A stretch of DNA of 64,000 nucleotides. Origin: JALORV01 sp963724365. GTDB lineage: Bacteria > Pseudomonadota > Gammaproteobacteria > Burkholderiales > Burkholderiaceae_F. The notes under the pieces were generated by a model. It was not told the origin of the DNA. It worked only from the letters and a program-made list of their open reading frames with translations, and made no database searches. Position 1 is the first letter of the stretch; every line of letters starts with the position of its first letter. Location of the stretch: the NCBI GenBank assembly GCA_963724365.1, contig CAVRUR010000011.1, forward strand, positions 124,001 to 188,000, written 5' to 3'. The position numbers and the translations under genes are program-made. This document shows positions 45,076-53,808 of this stretch, piece after piece.

Positions 45076-46410
45076 ATGCTCAAAGCCGACTTCATCCGCA
45101 GCCGACTGCCGGAAAACATCGAGGGCCGCGCCCTCGCCTGGTACGTGATCGGCGTTGTCGTGCTGCTGGCCCTGCTGGGGTGGGCGCTGGCGCGACTGGC
45201 ACCACCGCCGCCACCCAAGCGGGTGATCATGACGACCGGCGCAGAGGACGGCGCATATCACGGCTATGCGCTGCGGTATCGAGAGGCCTTGGCGCAGCAC
45301 GGCGTCGACCTGGTGCTGCGTCCCTCATCGGGGGCGGCGCAGAACCTGGAGCGATTGCGATCCGGCGAAGGCAACGTCGAGGTCGGCCTGGTGCAGGGCG
45401 GACTGGTCCAGGAAGCGGATGACGATCGGCTGGTCTCGCTCGGCAGCCTGTTTTACGAACCAATCTGGCTCTTCTACCGCGGCAAGGCGACGATCGACCA
45501 CATCTCCGCCTTGCGTGGTCAGCGTCTCGCGATAGGACGTGCCGGTTCGGGCACGCATGCGCTCGGCAGTTCGGTGGCGCGCGAAAACGGCCTGGCGGAG
45601 CCGCCTTCGACGCTGGTTGAGCTGGGCGGGCTCGCGGCTGCTGACGCCCTCATCGATGGCAAGGTCGACGCCGCACTGTACGTTTCGGCCATCGATGGCC
45701 CCGCGGTACAGAAGCTGTTGCGAGCACCGGGCGTGCGCATGATGGACATGCGGCGGGCGGACGCCTATGTCCGCCGCCTGCCGTACTTGCACAAGCTCGA
45801 TCTACCCGAAGGTGCTGTCGATCTGAAAGCGGGCATTCCGCCGCAACCGATGACGATGATCGCACTGACCGCCAACATGATCGCGCGTGAAGACATCCAT
45901 CCGGTTGCTGTCGAATTGCTGCTCGAAGCCGCCCGCGAGGTCCACGGCGGGCCATCACTGCTGCATGGAGCGCGCCAGTTCCCCGCACCAAAGGACATCG
46001 AACTGCCGCTGTCGACCGACGCGGATCGCTTCTACAAGGAGCGCCCGTCGCTGCTGCGGCGGATCCTGCCGTTCTGGGTCGCGGTGTGGGCCGAGCGGTT
46101 GCTGTTCGTCTTGCTGCCGCTGCTCGCCATCGCCATACCGGCATTTGCCTACCTGCCGAAGATCTACGACTGGCGCATACGCAGCAAACTCGACGGCTGG
46201 TATGCGGAAATGAACCGGATCGAGCGGACGGCACTCAGCCCGGACGCCGACCTGAATTCACAACTTGCGAAGATGAATGACATTGACCTGCGACTGAACC
46301 GGGTCAAGGTTCCGAAAAGCTACCTGTCACACTTGTACACGCTGCGCGAACACGCCGACTACGTGCGCAAGCTGCTGAATACGCGCGTTGCCAGCCCGCC
46401 GACCGCCTAG
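45076..46410 (+). CDS. TAXI-family solute receptor with membrane anchors at both ends
   Basis: 444-residue protein of the TAXI (TRAP-associated) periplasmic substrate-binding family. An uncleaved N-terminal helix (about 22-42) is followed by the binding domain: VIMTTGAEDGAYHGYALRYREAL, LRPSSGAAQNLERLRSGE, EVGLVQGG, FYRGKATID, LRGQRLAIGRAGSGTHALG. A second membrane region lies at about 328-355 (LLFVLLPLLAIAIPAFAYLPKIYDW), with a cytosolic or periplasmic helical tail. No TRAP permease genes are nearby, so it may act as a sensor or partner with a distant permease. The stop is 5 bases from a convergent small gene. Confidence 0.88.
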   Translation: MLKADFIRSRLPENIEGRALAWYVIGVVVLLALLGWALARLAPPPPPKRVIMTTGAEDGAYHGYALRYREALAQHGVDLVLRPSSGAAQNLERLRSGEGNVEVGLVQGGLVQEADDDRLVSLGSLFYEPIWLFYRGKATIDHISALRGQRLAIGRAGSGTHALGSSVARENGLAEPPSTLVELGGLAAADALIDGKVDAALYVSAIDGPAVQKLLRAPGVRMMDMRRADAYVRRLPYLHKLDLPEGAVDLKAGIPPQPMTMIALTANMIAREDIHPVAVELLLEAAREVHGGPSLLHGARQFPAPKDIELPLSTDADRFYKERPSLLRRILPFWVAVWAERLLFVLLPLLAIAIPAFAYLPKIYDWRIRSKLDGWYAEMNRIERTALSPDADLNSQLAKMNDIDLRLNRVKVPKSYLSHLYTLREHADYVRKLLNTRVASPPTA

Positions 46411-46415
46411 ACCGG

Positions 46416-46718
46416 CTAGGCCGCCAGCGCAGCCGCGCCCAGGAGGGACAGCGCCACCCCGAGCCAGCGCAGCGCGTCGTAGTAGCGCGGGCGCGCGCCT
46501 TCGGGCCCCTGCGGCGCGACATCGGTCGCGACGTGGCGTGAAGCACGTCCCTCCCACGCGTGGGCAAAGAACACCATCAGGGCGCCACACCAGACCAGCG
46601 CTCCGGTGTAGCGGCCCAACGCGATCGACATGACCAGCAGAGAAGCAAAGATCAGGATGCCGGCGTTTTCGAGGACGCGACGCACGGCTTCGCCCGGTTC
46701 GCGCGCGCGGCTGCTCAT
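46416..46718 (-). CDS. Small membrane protein, 100 residues
   Basis: Unrecognised. Two or three hydrophobic helices (about 18-34, 39-52 and 82-99) with a central hydrophilic stretch rich in Pro/Gly/Arg. The ATG at 46718 (MSSRAREPGEAV) is preferred; an upstream extension to 46829 is low complexity. It is convergent with the TAXI gene and downstream of the FMN-reductase remnant. Confidence 0.6.
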   Translation of the reverse strand: MSSRAREPGEAVRRVLENAGILIFASLLVMSIALGRYTGALVWCGALMVFFAHAWEGRASRHVATDVAPQGPEGARPRYYDALRWLGVALSLLGAAALAA

Positions 46719-46845
46719 AGGCAACCTCGGTGCCAGGAACGTCGGAATTCCACGCACCGAATGCTGCCGGAAACCGACACTCCCCGCGGACTGTCGGCCG
46801 ACCGTCCCGGGTCCGCGCACTGTGGCCAATGGCAGTTCCTTCGAC

Positions 46846-47181
46846 TCATGCGAGTCGTCCAGCCACGTCGATCAGGCGCTGCACCACTTTGGTCATTTGT
46901 TTGTTCTGGCGGGCGTCGGCAAGGCGACCGTCAGTATCGAACGCCAGATGCGCTAGCGGCAAGGCGAATTGCTCGGTGATGACCGGCATGTTCAGCGTCT
47001 GCAGGATCCGGCGCGGGTGGACCCGTGCGCGCAGGTCGATCGGCATCTCTTCGGCACCGGCCGACTGCGCCGCCGCGACTGCAACGCCTGCCAGCTTCTT
47101 GTCGAGCGACCCGCCGCGGGCGCTGCCGGGAACCACCAGTTGTCGACCTGATGTGCTCACGTCGAACTGTCCTGCTTCCAT
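46846..47181 (-). pseudogene. NAD(P)H-dependent FMN reductase remnant with in-frame internal deletion
   Basis: The open frame encodes about 111 residues. Its first part (VVPGSARGGSLDKKLAGVAV..AAQSAGAEEMPIDLRA) matches the N-terminal flavodoxin-like region of NADPH-dependent FMN reductases. Its second part (VHPRRILQTLNMPVITEQ..LAHLAFDTDGRLADARQ) matches the extreme C-terminal helix-strand region. The normal middle (about 90-110 residues, with the PEYN.S..G.LKNAID-type flavin-binding segment) is absent. The frame remains open, so an in-frame deletion is the simplest explanation. It is unlikely to bind FMN. An alternative start is ATG 47217. Confidence 0.6.
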
Positions 47182-47286
47182 GAAGGGATTCGGTAGCGCA
47201 TCGTAGCCGTACGACATGCCGCGACGGTGCGGCGATCGTCGGCACCCACGTCCGTACCGGATCGCACCACTACACTGCGACCATCG

Positions 47287-48732
47287 ATGCAGGACTCTTC
47301 CGCTTCTTCGCACACCGCCGGCTCGGATCGTGAACCGGCGGCCTCGTCGCGCCGCCCCTGGCGCGAGGTCCTGCGGGTCTACGCGGAGCCCGCGGCGCTG
47401 CGCATGTTCTTTCTCGGCTTTGCGGCCGGCCTGCCGCTGCTGCTGGTGCTGGGCACGTTGTCATTCCGCCTGCGAGAGGCAGGCATCGATCGCGCAACGA
47501 TCGGCTATCTCTCGTGGGTCGGTCTCGCGTACGGCTTCAAGTGGGCCTGGGCACCGCTGGTGGATCGCCTGCCGTTGCCGGGACTGACGCGCTTACTGGG
47601 TCGGCGTCGCGCGTGGTTGCTGCTGTCGCAGGCGGTCATCGTCGGCGGCCTGGTGGCGATGGCGCTGAGTGACCCACAGGCCGGGTTGCGTGCGCTGACT
47701 CTCGCAGCCCTCGTGGTCGCCTTCGCCTCGGCCACGCAGGATATCGCCCTCGATGCCTACCGCATCGAATCGGCCGGGGTCGAGAAGCAGGGTGCGCTGG
47801 CCGCGATGTACCAGACCGGCTACCGGCTCGCGATGATCTGGGCGGGCGCCGGCGTGCTGTGGATCGCGGCACGCGCGTCAGGCAGCGACAGCGGCTATCA
47901 CGCGGTGGCCTGGACCACGGCGTACCTGGCGATGGCGGCGACGATGGCGGTCGGCATCATTGCCGTGTTGCTGTCGCCGGAGCCTGCGCCGAACGCTGCG
48001 AGCGCTCTGATCGCCGAAGAACGTGCGCTCGCGCTGCGACTCGCCGGCGGCGCGCAAAGCATGCCATGGGCGCGACTCATGGCGTGGCTGCAATCGGCTG
48101 TCGTCGGCCCCTTCGCGGATTTCATCCGCCGCTATCGCTGGCAGGCGCTGCTGCTGCTCGCACTGATTGCCACCTACCGTATTTCCGACGTGGTGATGGG
48201 CATCATGGCAAATCCGTTTTACGTCGACATGGGCTACACGAAAGACGAAGTGGCGGCTGTGTCCAAGGCCTACGGGGTCGTGATGACGCTCGCCGGCGCC
48301 TTCCTCGGCGGCGCGCTGGCGCTGCGCTTCGGCGTCATGCGCATCCTGATGCTCGGCGCGGTGCTGTCGGCAGCATCGAACCTGCTCTTCGCCTGGCTGG
48401 CCACGCGCGGGCACGATCTCACCGGCCTGATTTTCGTGATCTCCGCCGATAACCTGTCGGCCGGGATCGCGTCGGCTGCGTTCATTGCGTACCTGTCCGG
48501 GCTGACCAACGTCGCCTATTCGGCCACGCAGTACGCACTGTTCTCGTCCGTGATGCTGCTGCTGCCGAAGTTCATCGCCGGATTTTCCGGCGCGTTCGTC
48601 GATGCCCACGGCTACACGGCCTTCTTCCTGTCGACTGCCGCGCTCGGTGTGCCGGTGCTACTGCTGGTGGGGTTGGCGGGCCGCGTGGTGGCGCGGCCGC
48701 CCTCCGGGAATCAGGCTTCGCCGTCCCAGTAA
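47287..48732 (+). CDS. ampG: AmpG-type muropeptide permease (MFS)
   Basis: Twelve-helix-type inner-membrane transporter of 481 residues that imports anhydro-muropeptides for peptidoglycan recycling, and so feeds beta-lactamase induction where AmpR is present. Family blocks: LRMFFLGFAAGLPLLLVLGTLSFRLREAGIDRATIGYLSWVGLAYGFKWAWAPLVDR in pieces, ASATQDIALDAYRIE, YRLAMIWAGAG, RISDVVMGIMANPFYVDMGYTKDEVA, and a C-terminal half with LSGLTNVAYSATQYALFSS. The ATG at 47287 avoids a non-conserved upstream extension. It overlaps the convergent cupin gene by 22 bases. Confidence 0.93.
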   Translation: MQDSSASSHTAGSDREPAASSRRPWREVLRVYAEPAALRMFFLGFAAGLPLLLVLGTLSFRLREAGIDRATIGYLSWVGLAYGFKWAWAPLVDRLPLPGLTRLLGRRRAWLLLSQAVIVGGLVAMALSDPQAGLRALTLAALVVAFASATQDIALDAYRIESAGVEKQGALAAMYQTGYRLAMIWAGAGVLWIAARASGSDSGYHAVAWTTAYLAMAATMAVGIIAVLLSPEPAPNAASALIAEERALALRLAGGAQSMPWARLMAWLQSAVVGPFADFIRRYRWQALLLLALIATYRISDVVMGIMANPFYVDMGYTKDEVAAVSKAYGVVMTLAGAFLGGALALRFGVMRILMLGAVLSAASNLLFAWLATRGHDLTGLIFVISADNLSAGIASAAFIAYLSGLTNVAYSATQYALFSSVMLLLPKFIAGFSGAFVDAHGYTAFFLSTAALGVPVLLLVGLAGRVVARPPSGNQASPSQ

Positions 48733-49220
48733 TCGAGGTCGGTGTCGGCGCGGTGCATGCGCCCGCCGTCGAGCAGCGGCCCCTTAATGCGAGAGTAGGC
48801 GACGTACTTGGCGGAGTCCGGGTATTCGCAGACCTCGGGCAGCTCCTGCGTGCTGATCGACAGGTACTTCAGCGGTGCATCGGACGTGTTGATGATCTGG
48901 TGCGGATACTCGGGGCCGGGCGGAATGTCGATCACGTCGCCGGCGCGGATCGGGATCATCTCTCCTGCCACGCGCAGCGTGCCCGCGCCTTCGAGAATCA
49001 CGAACATCTCTTCCTGCGCATAGTGAAAGTGATACGGACATGAGCGCTTGCCGGGCGGCACGATGTCGAAACCGGCGCCGAGCTTCTTCGCCACCGTGCC
49101 CTCGCGCGGACCCGCCACGCCACCACTGCGCACGCCGTCATAGAGCGGCACGCGCGTCGACGTCTCGAGCGTGATCTCGTTGAAGTTGCGGATCAGCTGG
49201 TCTCGCATCGAATCAGCCAT
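48711..49220 (-). CDS. Cupin-domain protein, 169 residues
   Basis: Single cupin barrel with the two motifs visible: PGKRSCPYHFHYAQEEMFVILEG and GDVIDIPPGPEYPHQIIN. The HxH and Glu of motif 1 and the His of motif 2 suggest one bound divalent metal. Start ATG 49220 has a GAGGAA site 6 bases upstream. No substrate can be inferred. It lies 23 bases after metW in the same direction, so it may be a late gene of the metX-metW transcript. Confidence 0.85.
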   Translation of the reverse strand: MADSMRDQLIRNFNEITLETSTRVPLYDGVRSGGVAGPREGTVAKKLGAGFDIVPPGKRSCPYHFHYAQEEMFVILEGAGTLRVAGEMIPIRAGDVIDIPPGPEYPHQIINTSDAPLKYLSISTQELPEVCEYPDSAKYVAYSRIKGPLLDGGRMHRADTDLDYWDGEA

Positions 49221-49243
49221 GTCGGTTCCTCCGGTCAGGGCGC

Positions 49244-49828
49244 TCAGCGCGCCTCGAAGCGATAGATCGCAACGGTCGCCCGCAGTGCCGGCGCAAGGTT
49301 CACCGGTCGGCCGTCGGCCAGCACCGTGCGTCCCGTGATCACGAGTCCCACCTTGGCCGCCAGGATTTCGAAGTCCTTCAGCGTGCACAGGTGAATGTTC
49401 GGCGTGTCGTACCACTGATATGGAATCGTGCGTGACACCGGCATGCGACCGGCCAGCAGCGAAACAATGTGGCGCCAGTGTCCGAAGTTCGGAAAGCTGA
49501 CGATGCCCTGTCGTGCGACGCGCGCCATCTCGCGCAGGATGCCCTCTGCGTTGTGCATCGCCTGCAGGGTCTGCGACAGCACGACGGTGTCGAACATGTT
49601 GTCGCCAAACATGCGCAGGCCGGCGTCGAGGTTCTGCTGCACCACGTTGATGGCCTGCTTGACGCAGCGCGCCACGTGGTCATCGTCGATCTCCACTCCA
49701 TAGCCGCGGCATGACCGCGCATCGCGCAGGTGCGCGAGCAGCGAGCCGTCGCCGCAGCCGAGATCGAGCACGCGGCTGCCGGGTGCGACCCACTCGGCGA
49801 TCTGCGCCAGGTCGACGCGCAGCGTCAT
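49244..49828 (-). CDS. metW: Methionine biosynthesis protein MetW
   Basis: SAM-methyltransferase-like protein of 194 residues that partners MetX in homoserine acylation in many proteobacteria. Motifs: VLDLGCGDGSLLAHL, GVEIDD, VQQNLDAGL, FDTVVLSQTLQAM, and SFPNFGHWRHI. A GAGGGGG ribosome-binding site precedes ATG 49828. Sixty-seven bases separate it from metX, including a GTCCCCC/GGGGGAC palindrome (49852-49865). Confidence 0.95.
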   Translation of the reverse strand: MTLRVDLAQIAEWVAPGSRVLDLGCGDGSLLAHLRDARSCRGYGVEIDDDHVARCVKQAINVVQQNLDAGLRMFGDNMFDTVVLSQTLQAMHNAEGILREMARVARQGIVSFPNFGHWRHIVSLLAGRMPVSRTIPYQWYDTPNIHLCTLKDFEILAAKVGLVITGRTVLADGRPVNLAPALRATVAIYRFEAR

Positions 49829-49895
49829 GTTGCCCCCTCGCCCTCCGGCCGGTCCCCCGGGGGACGCGAGCGCCTTCGGAGCGGCCGTGCGGCGC

Positions 49896-51038
49896 TCATC
49901 GCGCGATCTCCGTGGCGATGTTGTCGAAGTAGGCCCGAACGACGCGGTGATATCGGGGATCCTCCAGCAGGAACGCGTCGTGACCGTGTGGCGCATCGAT
50001 TTCGGCGTAGGCGACGTCGCGTTCCTTGTCGACCAGCGCCTCGACGATTTCGCGCGATCGCTCCGGCGGGAAGCGCCAGTCGGTCGTGAAGCTCACGACG
50101 AGGAAGCGCGCGCTCGCGGGGGCGAGCGCCTGCGCCAGGTTGCCGCCGGTGTGCCGGGCCGGGTCAAAGTAGTCCAGCGCGCGCGTGATCAGCAGGTAAG
50201 TGTTCGCATCGAAGTATTCCGAGAACTTGTCGCCCTGGTAGCGCAGGTAGCTCTCGACCTCGAATTCGACGTCGTAATGGAACTGGTAGTCGTCGGTCTG
50301 CATCGACCGGCCGAACTTCTCGGTCATGTCGGCGCCGGACAGATAGGTGATGTGGCCGATCATGCGTGCAACGCGCAGCCCGCTCCTGGGCACCACCCCG
50401 TGCGCGTAGTAGTTGCCGCCGTGAAAGTCCGGGTCGGAGCGGATCGCTGTACGCGCCACTTCGTTGAAGGCGATGTTCTGCGCCGAGAGCTTGGGCGCCG
50501 CGGCGATCGAGATGCAGTGCCGGATACGCTGCGGATACTGGATCGCCCATGACAGCGCCTGCATGCCACCGAGCGACCCGCCCATCACCGCGGCCCAGCG
50601 CTCGATGCCAAGCACGTCTGCTACGCGCGCCTGCGCATGCACCCAGTCCTCGACCGTCACGACCGGAAAGCGCGCTCCATAGGGCGTGCCGGTCGACGGA
50701 TCGGTCGACATCGGACCGGTTGATCCGAAGCACGAACCGAGGTTGTTGACGCCGACGACGAAGAACCGCTCCGTGTCCACGGGCTTGCCGGGACCCACCA
50801 TATTGTCCCACCACCCCACGCTGCCGGGGTCCTCGCCATGGGTGCCGGCCACGTGATGCGAAGCATTCAGTGCATGGCAGACCAGCACGGCATTGCTCCG
50901 GTCCGCGTTCAGGCGACCGTAGGTCTCGATCATCAGCTCGTAGCAGGCGATCGAGGCACCACTGGTCAGCGCGAGCGGTGCATCGAAGCGCAGGACCTGT
51001 GGAGTGACGACACCGACCGAGCGAGGCTTTCCGTTCAA
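49896..51038 (-). CDS. metX: Homoserine O-acyltransferase MetX
   Basis: Alpha/beta-hydrolase-fold enzyme catalysing the first committed step of methionine synthesis, acetyl or succinyl transfer to homoserine. About 380 residues, normal for MetX. Triad visible: Ser155 in MGGSLGG, Asp in DWRFPPERS, His in HGHDAFL; also GVNNLGSCFGSTGP and AISWAIQYP-like segment. No ATG or GTG exists at the expected start; the TTG at 51038 gives a family-like beginning (GVVTPQVLRFDAPLAL near residue 9). A SAM-II-like riboswitch and intrinsic terminator lie in the leader. Acyl specificity (acetyl versus succinyl) cannot be told with confidence here. Confidence 0.92.
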   Translation of the reverse strand: MNGKPRSVGVVTPQVLRFDAPLALTSGASIACYELMIETYGRLNADRSNAVLVCHALNASHHVAGTHGEDPGSVGWWDNMVGPGKPVDTERFFVVGVNNLGSCFGSTGPMSTDPSTGTPYGARFPVVTVEDWVHAQARVADVLGIERWAAVMGGSLGGMQALSWAIQYPQRIRHCISIAAAPKLSAQNIAFNEVARTAIRSDPDFHGGNYYAHGVVPRSGLRVARMIGHITYLSGADMTEKFGRSMQTDDYQFHYDVEFEVESYLRYQGDKFSEYFDANTYLLITRALDYFDPARHTGGNLAQALAPASARFLVVSFTTDWRFPPERSREIVEALVDKERDVAYAEIDAPHGHDAFLLEDPRYHRVVRAYFDNIATEIAR

Positions 51039-51074
51039 CGGCAGTTCCGGACAATCAGGAGACAAAATAATCAG

Positions 51075-51110
51075 GAAAACAAAACCCGAGGGGCGCGACG
51101 CCGGCTCGGG
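51075..51110 (-). terminator. Intrinsic terminator in metX leader
   Basis: On the minus strand CCCGAG (51110-51105), a GC-rich loop, CTCGGG (51090-51085), then TTTTGTTTTC. It lies between the predicted SAM-II aptamer and the metX start, so it is well placed to be the expression platform: SAM bound, terminator forms, metX off. Confidence 0.7.
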
Positions 51111-51130
51111 TGCGGGGCAGCAGGGCTGCT

Positions 51131-51205
51131 TGACCTCTTTAGCGGATTTCGGAGGGGCATTTTCCTCACGCGCCCGCAAGCGAGTCGGCAAATCGGCGCA
51201 GAGCA
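51131..51205 (-). promoter_or_regulatory. SAM-II (SAM-alpha) type riboswitch aptamer upstream of metX
   Basis: Read on the minus strand the leader has the SAM-II layout: GCGCC, GATTTG, a loop ending CTTGC, GGCGCG pairing back to the first arm, TGAGGAAAA, a variable stretch, then GCTAAAGAGG. GATTTG, CTTGC and GCTAAAG are the conserved elements of the class in the order expected for its pseudoknot. The class binds S-adenosylmethionine and controls met genes, here metX (and perhaps metW). Assigned by eye; covariance-model scoring was not possible. Confidence 0.75.
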
Positions 51206-51345
51206 CGAAGGCTAGTGACTGTGTCGGGGCGTGTCAAACGTCAGGCGGCCCGCTTCCGCTCGAGCGTAAACTCCAGTCACGGATCGTTGGCCGGCCCCAG
51301 TGGGTCGGTGCAGAAATTGAGTCCGGCAAGGGAAAGGAAACCCAA

Positions 51346-51900
51346 ATGAAATTACTGAAATGGCTGGCCACGAGCGTGGCATTGGTGGCATTCGGTCTGT
51401 CGTCCGCGACAGCGGCGGACAAAGCGAAGCAGGACGAAGTGCTGAAGGCGGCCCAGGCTACGTTAGCCGACTTCTACAAGGCGGATCCGAAACTCAAGGG
51501 CCAGGTCGAGACAGCTCCCGGCTATGCCACGTTCACCACATTTGGCATCAGCTTCCTGGTGGGCGGCGCCGGTGGCAAGGGCGTGGTACACGACAAGGCG
51601 ACCAAGAAGAACACGTTCATGGAACTGGCACAGGCCAGCGCCGGTCTGCAGATCGGAGCCTCGGATATGCGCTACCTGTTCATCTTCGACACCCCGGCCA
51701 GCATGCAGCAGTTCATCGACAAAGGCTGGGATGCCTCCGCCTCCGCGTCCGCCGGTGCCGGCGCCGATGGAAAGGGATCGACGAGCGCTAGCACCGGTAC
51801 CTTCACCGGCGGCAAGTTCTATCAGCTGACCAAGAACGGATTGCAGGCGGGCGTGGCCGCAGGCGGCACCAAGGTCTGGAAGGACAAGGATCTGAACTAG
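51346..51900 (+). CDS. Exported SYLF / YSC84-type lipid-binding protein
   Basis: 184-residue protein with a Sec signal peptide (MKLLKWLATSVALVAFGLSS, cleavage after ATA-ADK). The mature part has the SYLF-like pattern: FYKADPKLKGQVETAPGYATFTTFGISFLVGGAGGKGVVHDK in pieces, FMELAQASAGLQIGASDMRYLFIFD and ASASASAGAG..STSASTG, ending with a Gly-rich AAGGTKVW. SYLF proteins bind phosphoinositides in eukaryotes; bacterial roles are unclear. An AAGGAAA site precedes the ATG. Monocistronic, ending at the terminator at 51927. Confidence 0.85.
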   Translation: MKLLKWLATSVALVAFGLSSATAADKAKQDEVLKAAQATLADFYKADPKLKGQVETAPGYATFTTFGISFLVGGAGGKGVVHDKATKKNTFMELAQASAGLQIGASDMRYLFIFDTPASMQQFIDKGWDASASASAGAGADGKGSTSASTGTFTGGKFYQLTKNGLQAGVAAGGTKVWKDKDLN

Positions 51901-51926
51901 TCTGCCCGCGTTTCACGGCGCATGTG

Positions 51927-51953
51927 AAAAGGCCCGGTGAACCCGGGCCTTTT
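51927..51953. terminator. Strong intrinsic terminator after the SYLF gene
   Basis: AAAAGGCCCGG, loop TGAAC, CCGGGCCTTTT followed by TCTTT: an 11-bp stem with A and T arms, so probably bidirectional, serving also the convergent ptsI end at 51969. Confidence 0.9.
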
Positions 51954-51968
51954 TCTTTGGCATTCGGA

Positions 51969-53786
51969 CTACTGCACGACGTGCGCCACGGTCCGGACTT
52001 CCCGTTGCAGGAGATGGCGGATTTTCACCGGGTCCGACATGCGCAGCACCCGACCGGCAAATCGTCCGGACTCCTTGAATGCCAGTTCGAACAGCCGCTC
52101 CTTGACCGGCGGGATCTGTGACGGATGCATCGAGAACTGCCGCAGCCCCATGCCGAGCAGCAGTTCGGTCATCTCGAGTTCCCCGGCCATTTCGCCGCAG
52201 ACTGATACGGGGACGCGGGACTTGGTCCCGGTGCGGATCGTCTGCGCAATCAGTCGCAATACGGCCGGGTGCATCTGGTCATACAGATGGGCCACCGTGC
52301 TGTCGGTGCGGTCGATCGCCAGCGTGTACTGAATGAGGTCGTTGGTGCCGATGGAAAGGAACTTGAGCCGCTGCACGAACTCGGGCAGTGACAGTGCCGC
52401 CGCCGGCACCTCGACCATGCCGCCGAGCTGGATGCGCGCGTCGTACTTGAGCTTGCGCTCCTTGAGCTGCTCCTTCGCACGCGCCACGAAGGCAGCAGCC
52501 TGCTCGATCTCGTGTACATGAGCGAGCATCGGTATCAGGATGCGCACCGTGCCGACTTCGGAAGCACGCAGGATCGCCCGCAACTGCGTCTGGAAGAGTT
52601 CAGGGTAGGCCAGGCAGTAGCGGATTGCGCGCAGTCCGAGCGCCGGGTTCGACTCCGGTCGCGGCGCGCCGCGGCCCATGCCCAGGCTCTCGCGCGCCGC
52701 CTCGGTGAGAACCTTGTCGGCGCCGATATCGAGCGTGCGGATGACCACCGGCTTGCCCTTCATTGCGCGCGCGACCTTCGCATAGGCTTCGAACTGCTCG
52801 TCCTCGCTCGGCAGCTCGTCACGGTCCATGAACAGGAACTCGGAACGGAACAGACCGATGCCGTCGGCGCCGGCCTCGAGCGCATCGCGCGCGTCCTCGG
52901 GCAGCTCGATGTTGGCCAGCAGGTCGATCGCAATGCCGTCGCTTGTGCGCGCCAGTTTGCCCCTGAGCTTGCGCAGCTGTGTCCGGTGTTCAGCATCGGC
53001 GCGCGAGCGCCGGCGAAACTCGTGCAACTCTTCATCCGACGGATTGACAACAACGAGATCGGCATCCGCGTCGATGACGACGACATCGCCCTCGACGATG
53101 CGCTCGCGCGCACGATCGGCACCGACGACGGCCGGCAGCCCCAGGCTGCGCGCGAGAATCGCCGTATGCGAGGTCGGCCCACCGAGCTCGGTCACGAAGC
53201 CCGCCAGGTCGAGGTCCGCGCGATCCTTCAGGTGCAGCACATCGGCCGGTGCCAGGTCGCGCGCGACCAGCACCAGCCGTTCGCCCGGAGCAATCTTCTT
53301 CGGCAAGGTCACGCGCGTCGGCGTGCCCTCTGCGAGCGAATTCAGCACACGCTCGACCACCTGTCGCACGTCGGTCGAGCGTTCGCGTAGATATTCGTCG
53401 TCGATCGCCTCGAACTGCTTGCACACTTCCTCGAGCTGTATCGTCAGCGCCCATTCGGCGTTGATCAGCCGCGTACGGATCAGATCGCGCGGCGCCTCCG
53501 ACAGCAACGCGTCGTCGAGTATCAGTCGGTGCAGGTCGAGGAATGCGCGAACTTCAGTAGGTGCATCCGGGGAGATCCCGCCCTTGAGGCCATCGAGTTC
53601 ATCGCGGACTACGGCAAAAGCCCTGGTCATGCGCGCGATCTCGTGCACGACGTCGCGCCGCTCGATCGTGACCTGGCGCACGTCGAGCTCGGACGGTGCC
53701 AGCAGGTGCGCGCGCCCGACAGCGATGCCGCGCGTCACCCCGCTGCCGGTCAGTGTGTCGCGTCGGGGTTCCGTGCCTGCCTGCAT
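51969..53786 (-). CDS. ptsI: Phosphoenolpyruvate-protein phosphotransferase (EI)
   Basis: Cytoplasmic first enzyme of the phosphotransferase chain, transferring phosphate from PEP to HPr; 605 residues. Active-site His207 is in LGGPTSHTAILARSLGLPAVVG. The PEP-binding barrel shows FRSEFLFMDR, VVIRTLDIGADK, NPALGLRAIRYCL, GMVEVPAAAL, SIGTNDLIQYTLAIDR and VCGEMAGE. ATG 53786 follows the ptsH stop by 22 bases; an upstream TTG gives a longer, non-conserved N-terminus. No sugar EIIBC gene is in the window, so the chain is probably regulatory. Confidence 0.95.
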   Translation of the reverse strand: MQAGTEPRRDTLTGSGVTRGIAVGRAHLLAPSELDVRQVTIERRDVVHEIARMTRAFAVVRDELDGLKGGISPDAPTEVRAFLDLHRLILDDALLSEAPRDLIRTRLINAEWALTIQLEEVCKQFEAIDDEYLRERSTDVRQVVERVLNSLAEGTPTRVTLPKKIAPGERLVLVARDLAPADVLHLKDRADLDLAGFVTELGGPTSHTAILARSLGLPAVVGADRARERIVEGDVVVIDADADLVVVNPSDEELHEFRRRSRADAEHRTQLRKLRGKLARTSDGIAIDLLANIELPEDARDALEAGADGIGLFRSEFLFMDRDELPSEDEQFEAYAKVARAMKGKPVVIRTLDIGADKVLTEAARESLGMGRGAPRPESNPALGLRAIRYCLAYPELFQTQLRAILRASEVGTVRILIPMLAHVHEIEQAAAFVARAKEQLKERKLKYDARIQLGGMVEVPAAALSLPEFVQRLKFLSIGTNDLIQYTLAIDRTDSTVAHLYDQMHPAVLRLIAQTIRTGTKSRVPVSVCGEMAGELEMTELLLGMGLRQFSMHPSQIPPVKERLFELAFKESGRFAGRVLRMSDPVKIRHLLQREVRTVAHVVQ

Positions 53787-53808
53787 CTGCCTGCCTGTTC
53801 CGCCTCGA

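Noticed and set aside
51210..51345. Promoter of the SYLF gene
   Set aside because: A TAAACT-like -10 is present but no acceptable -35; too weak to annotate.
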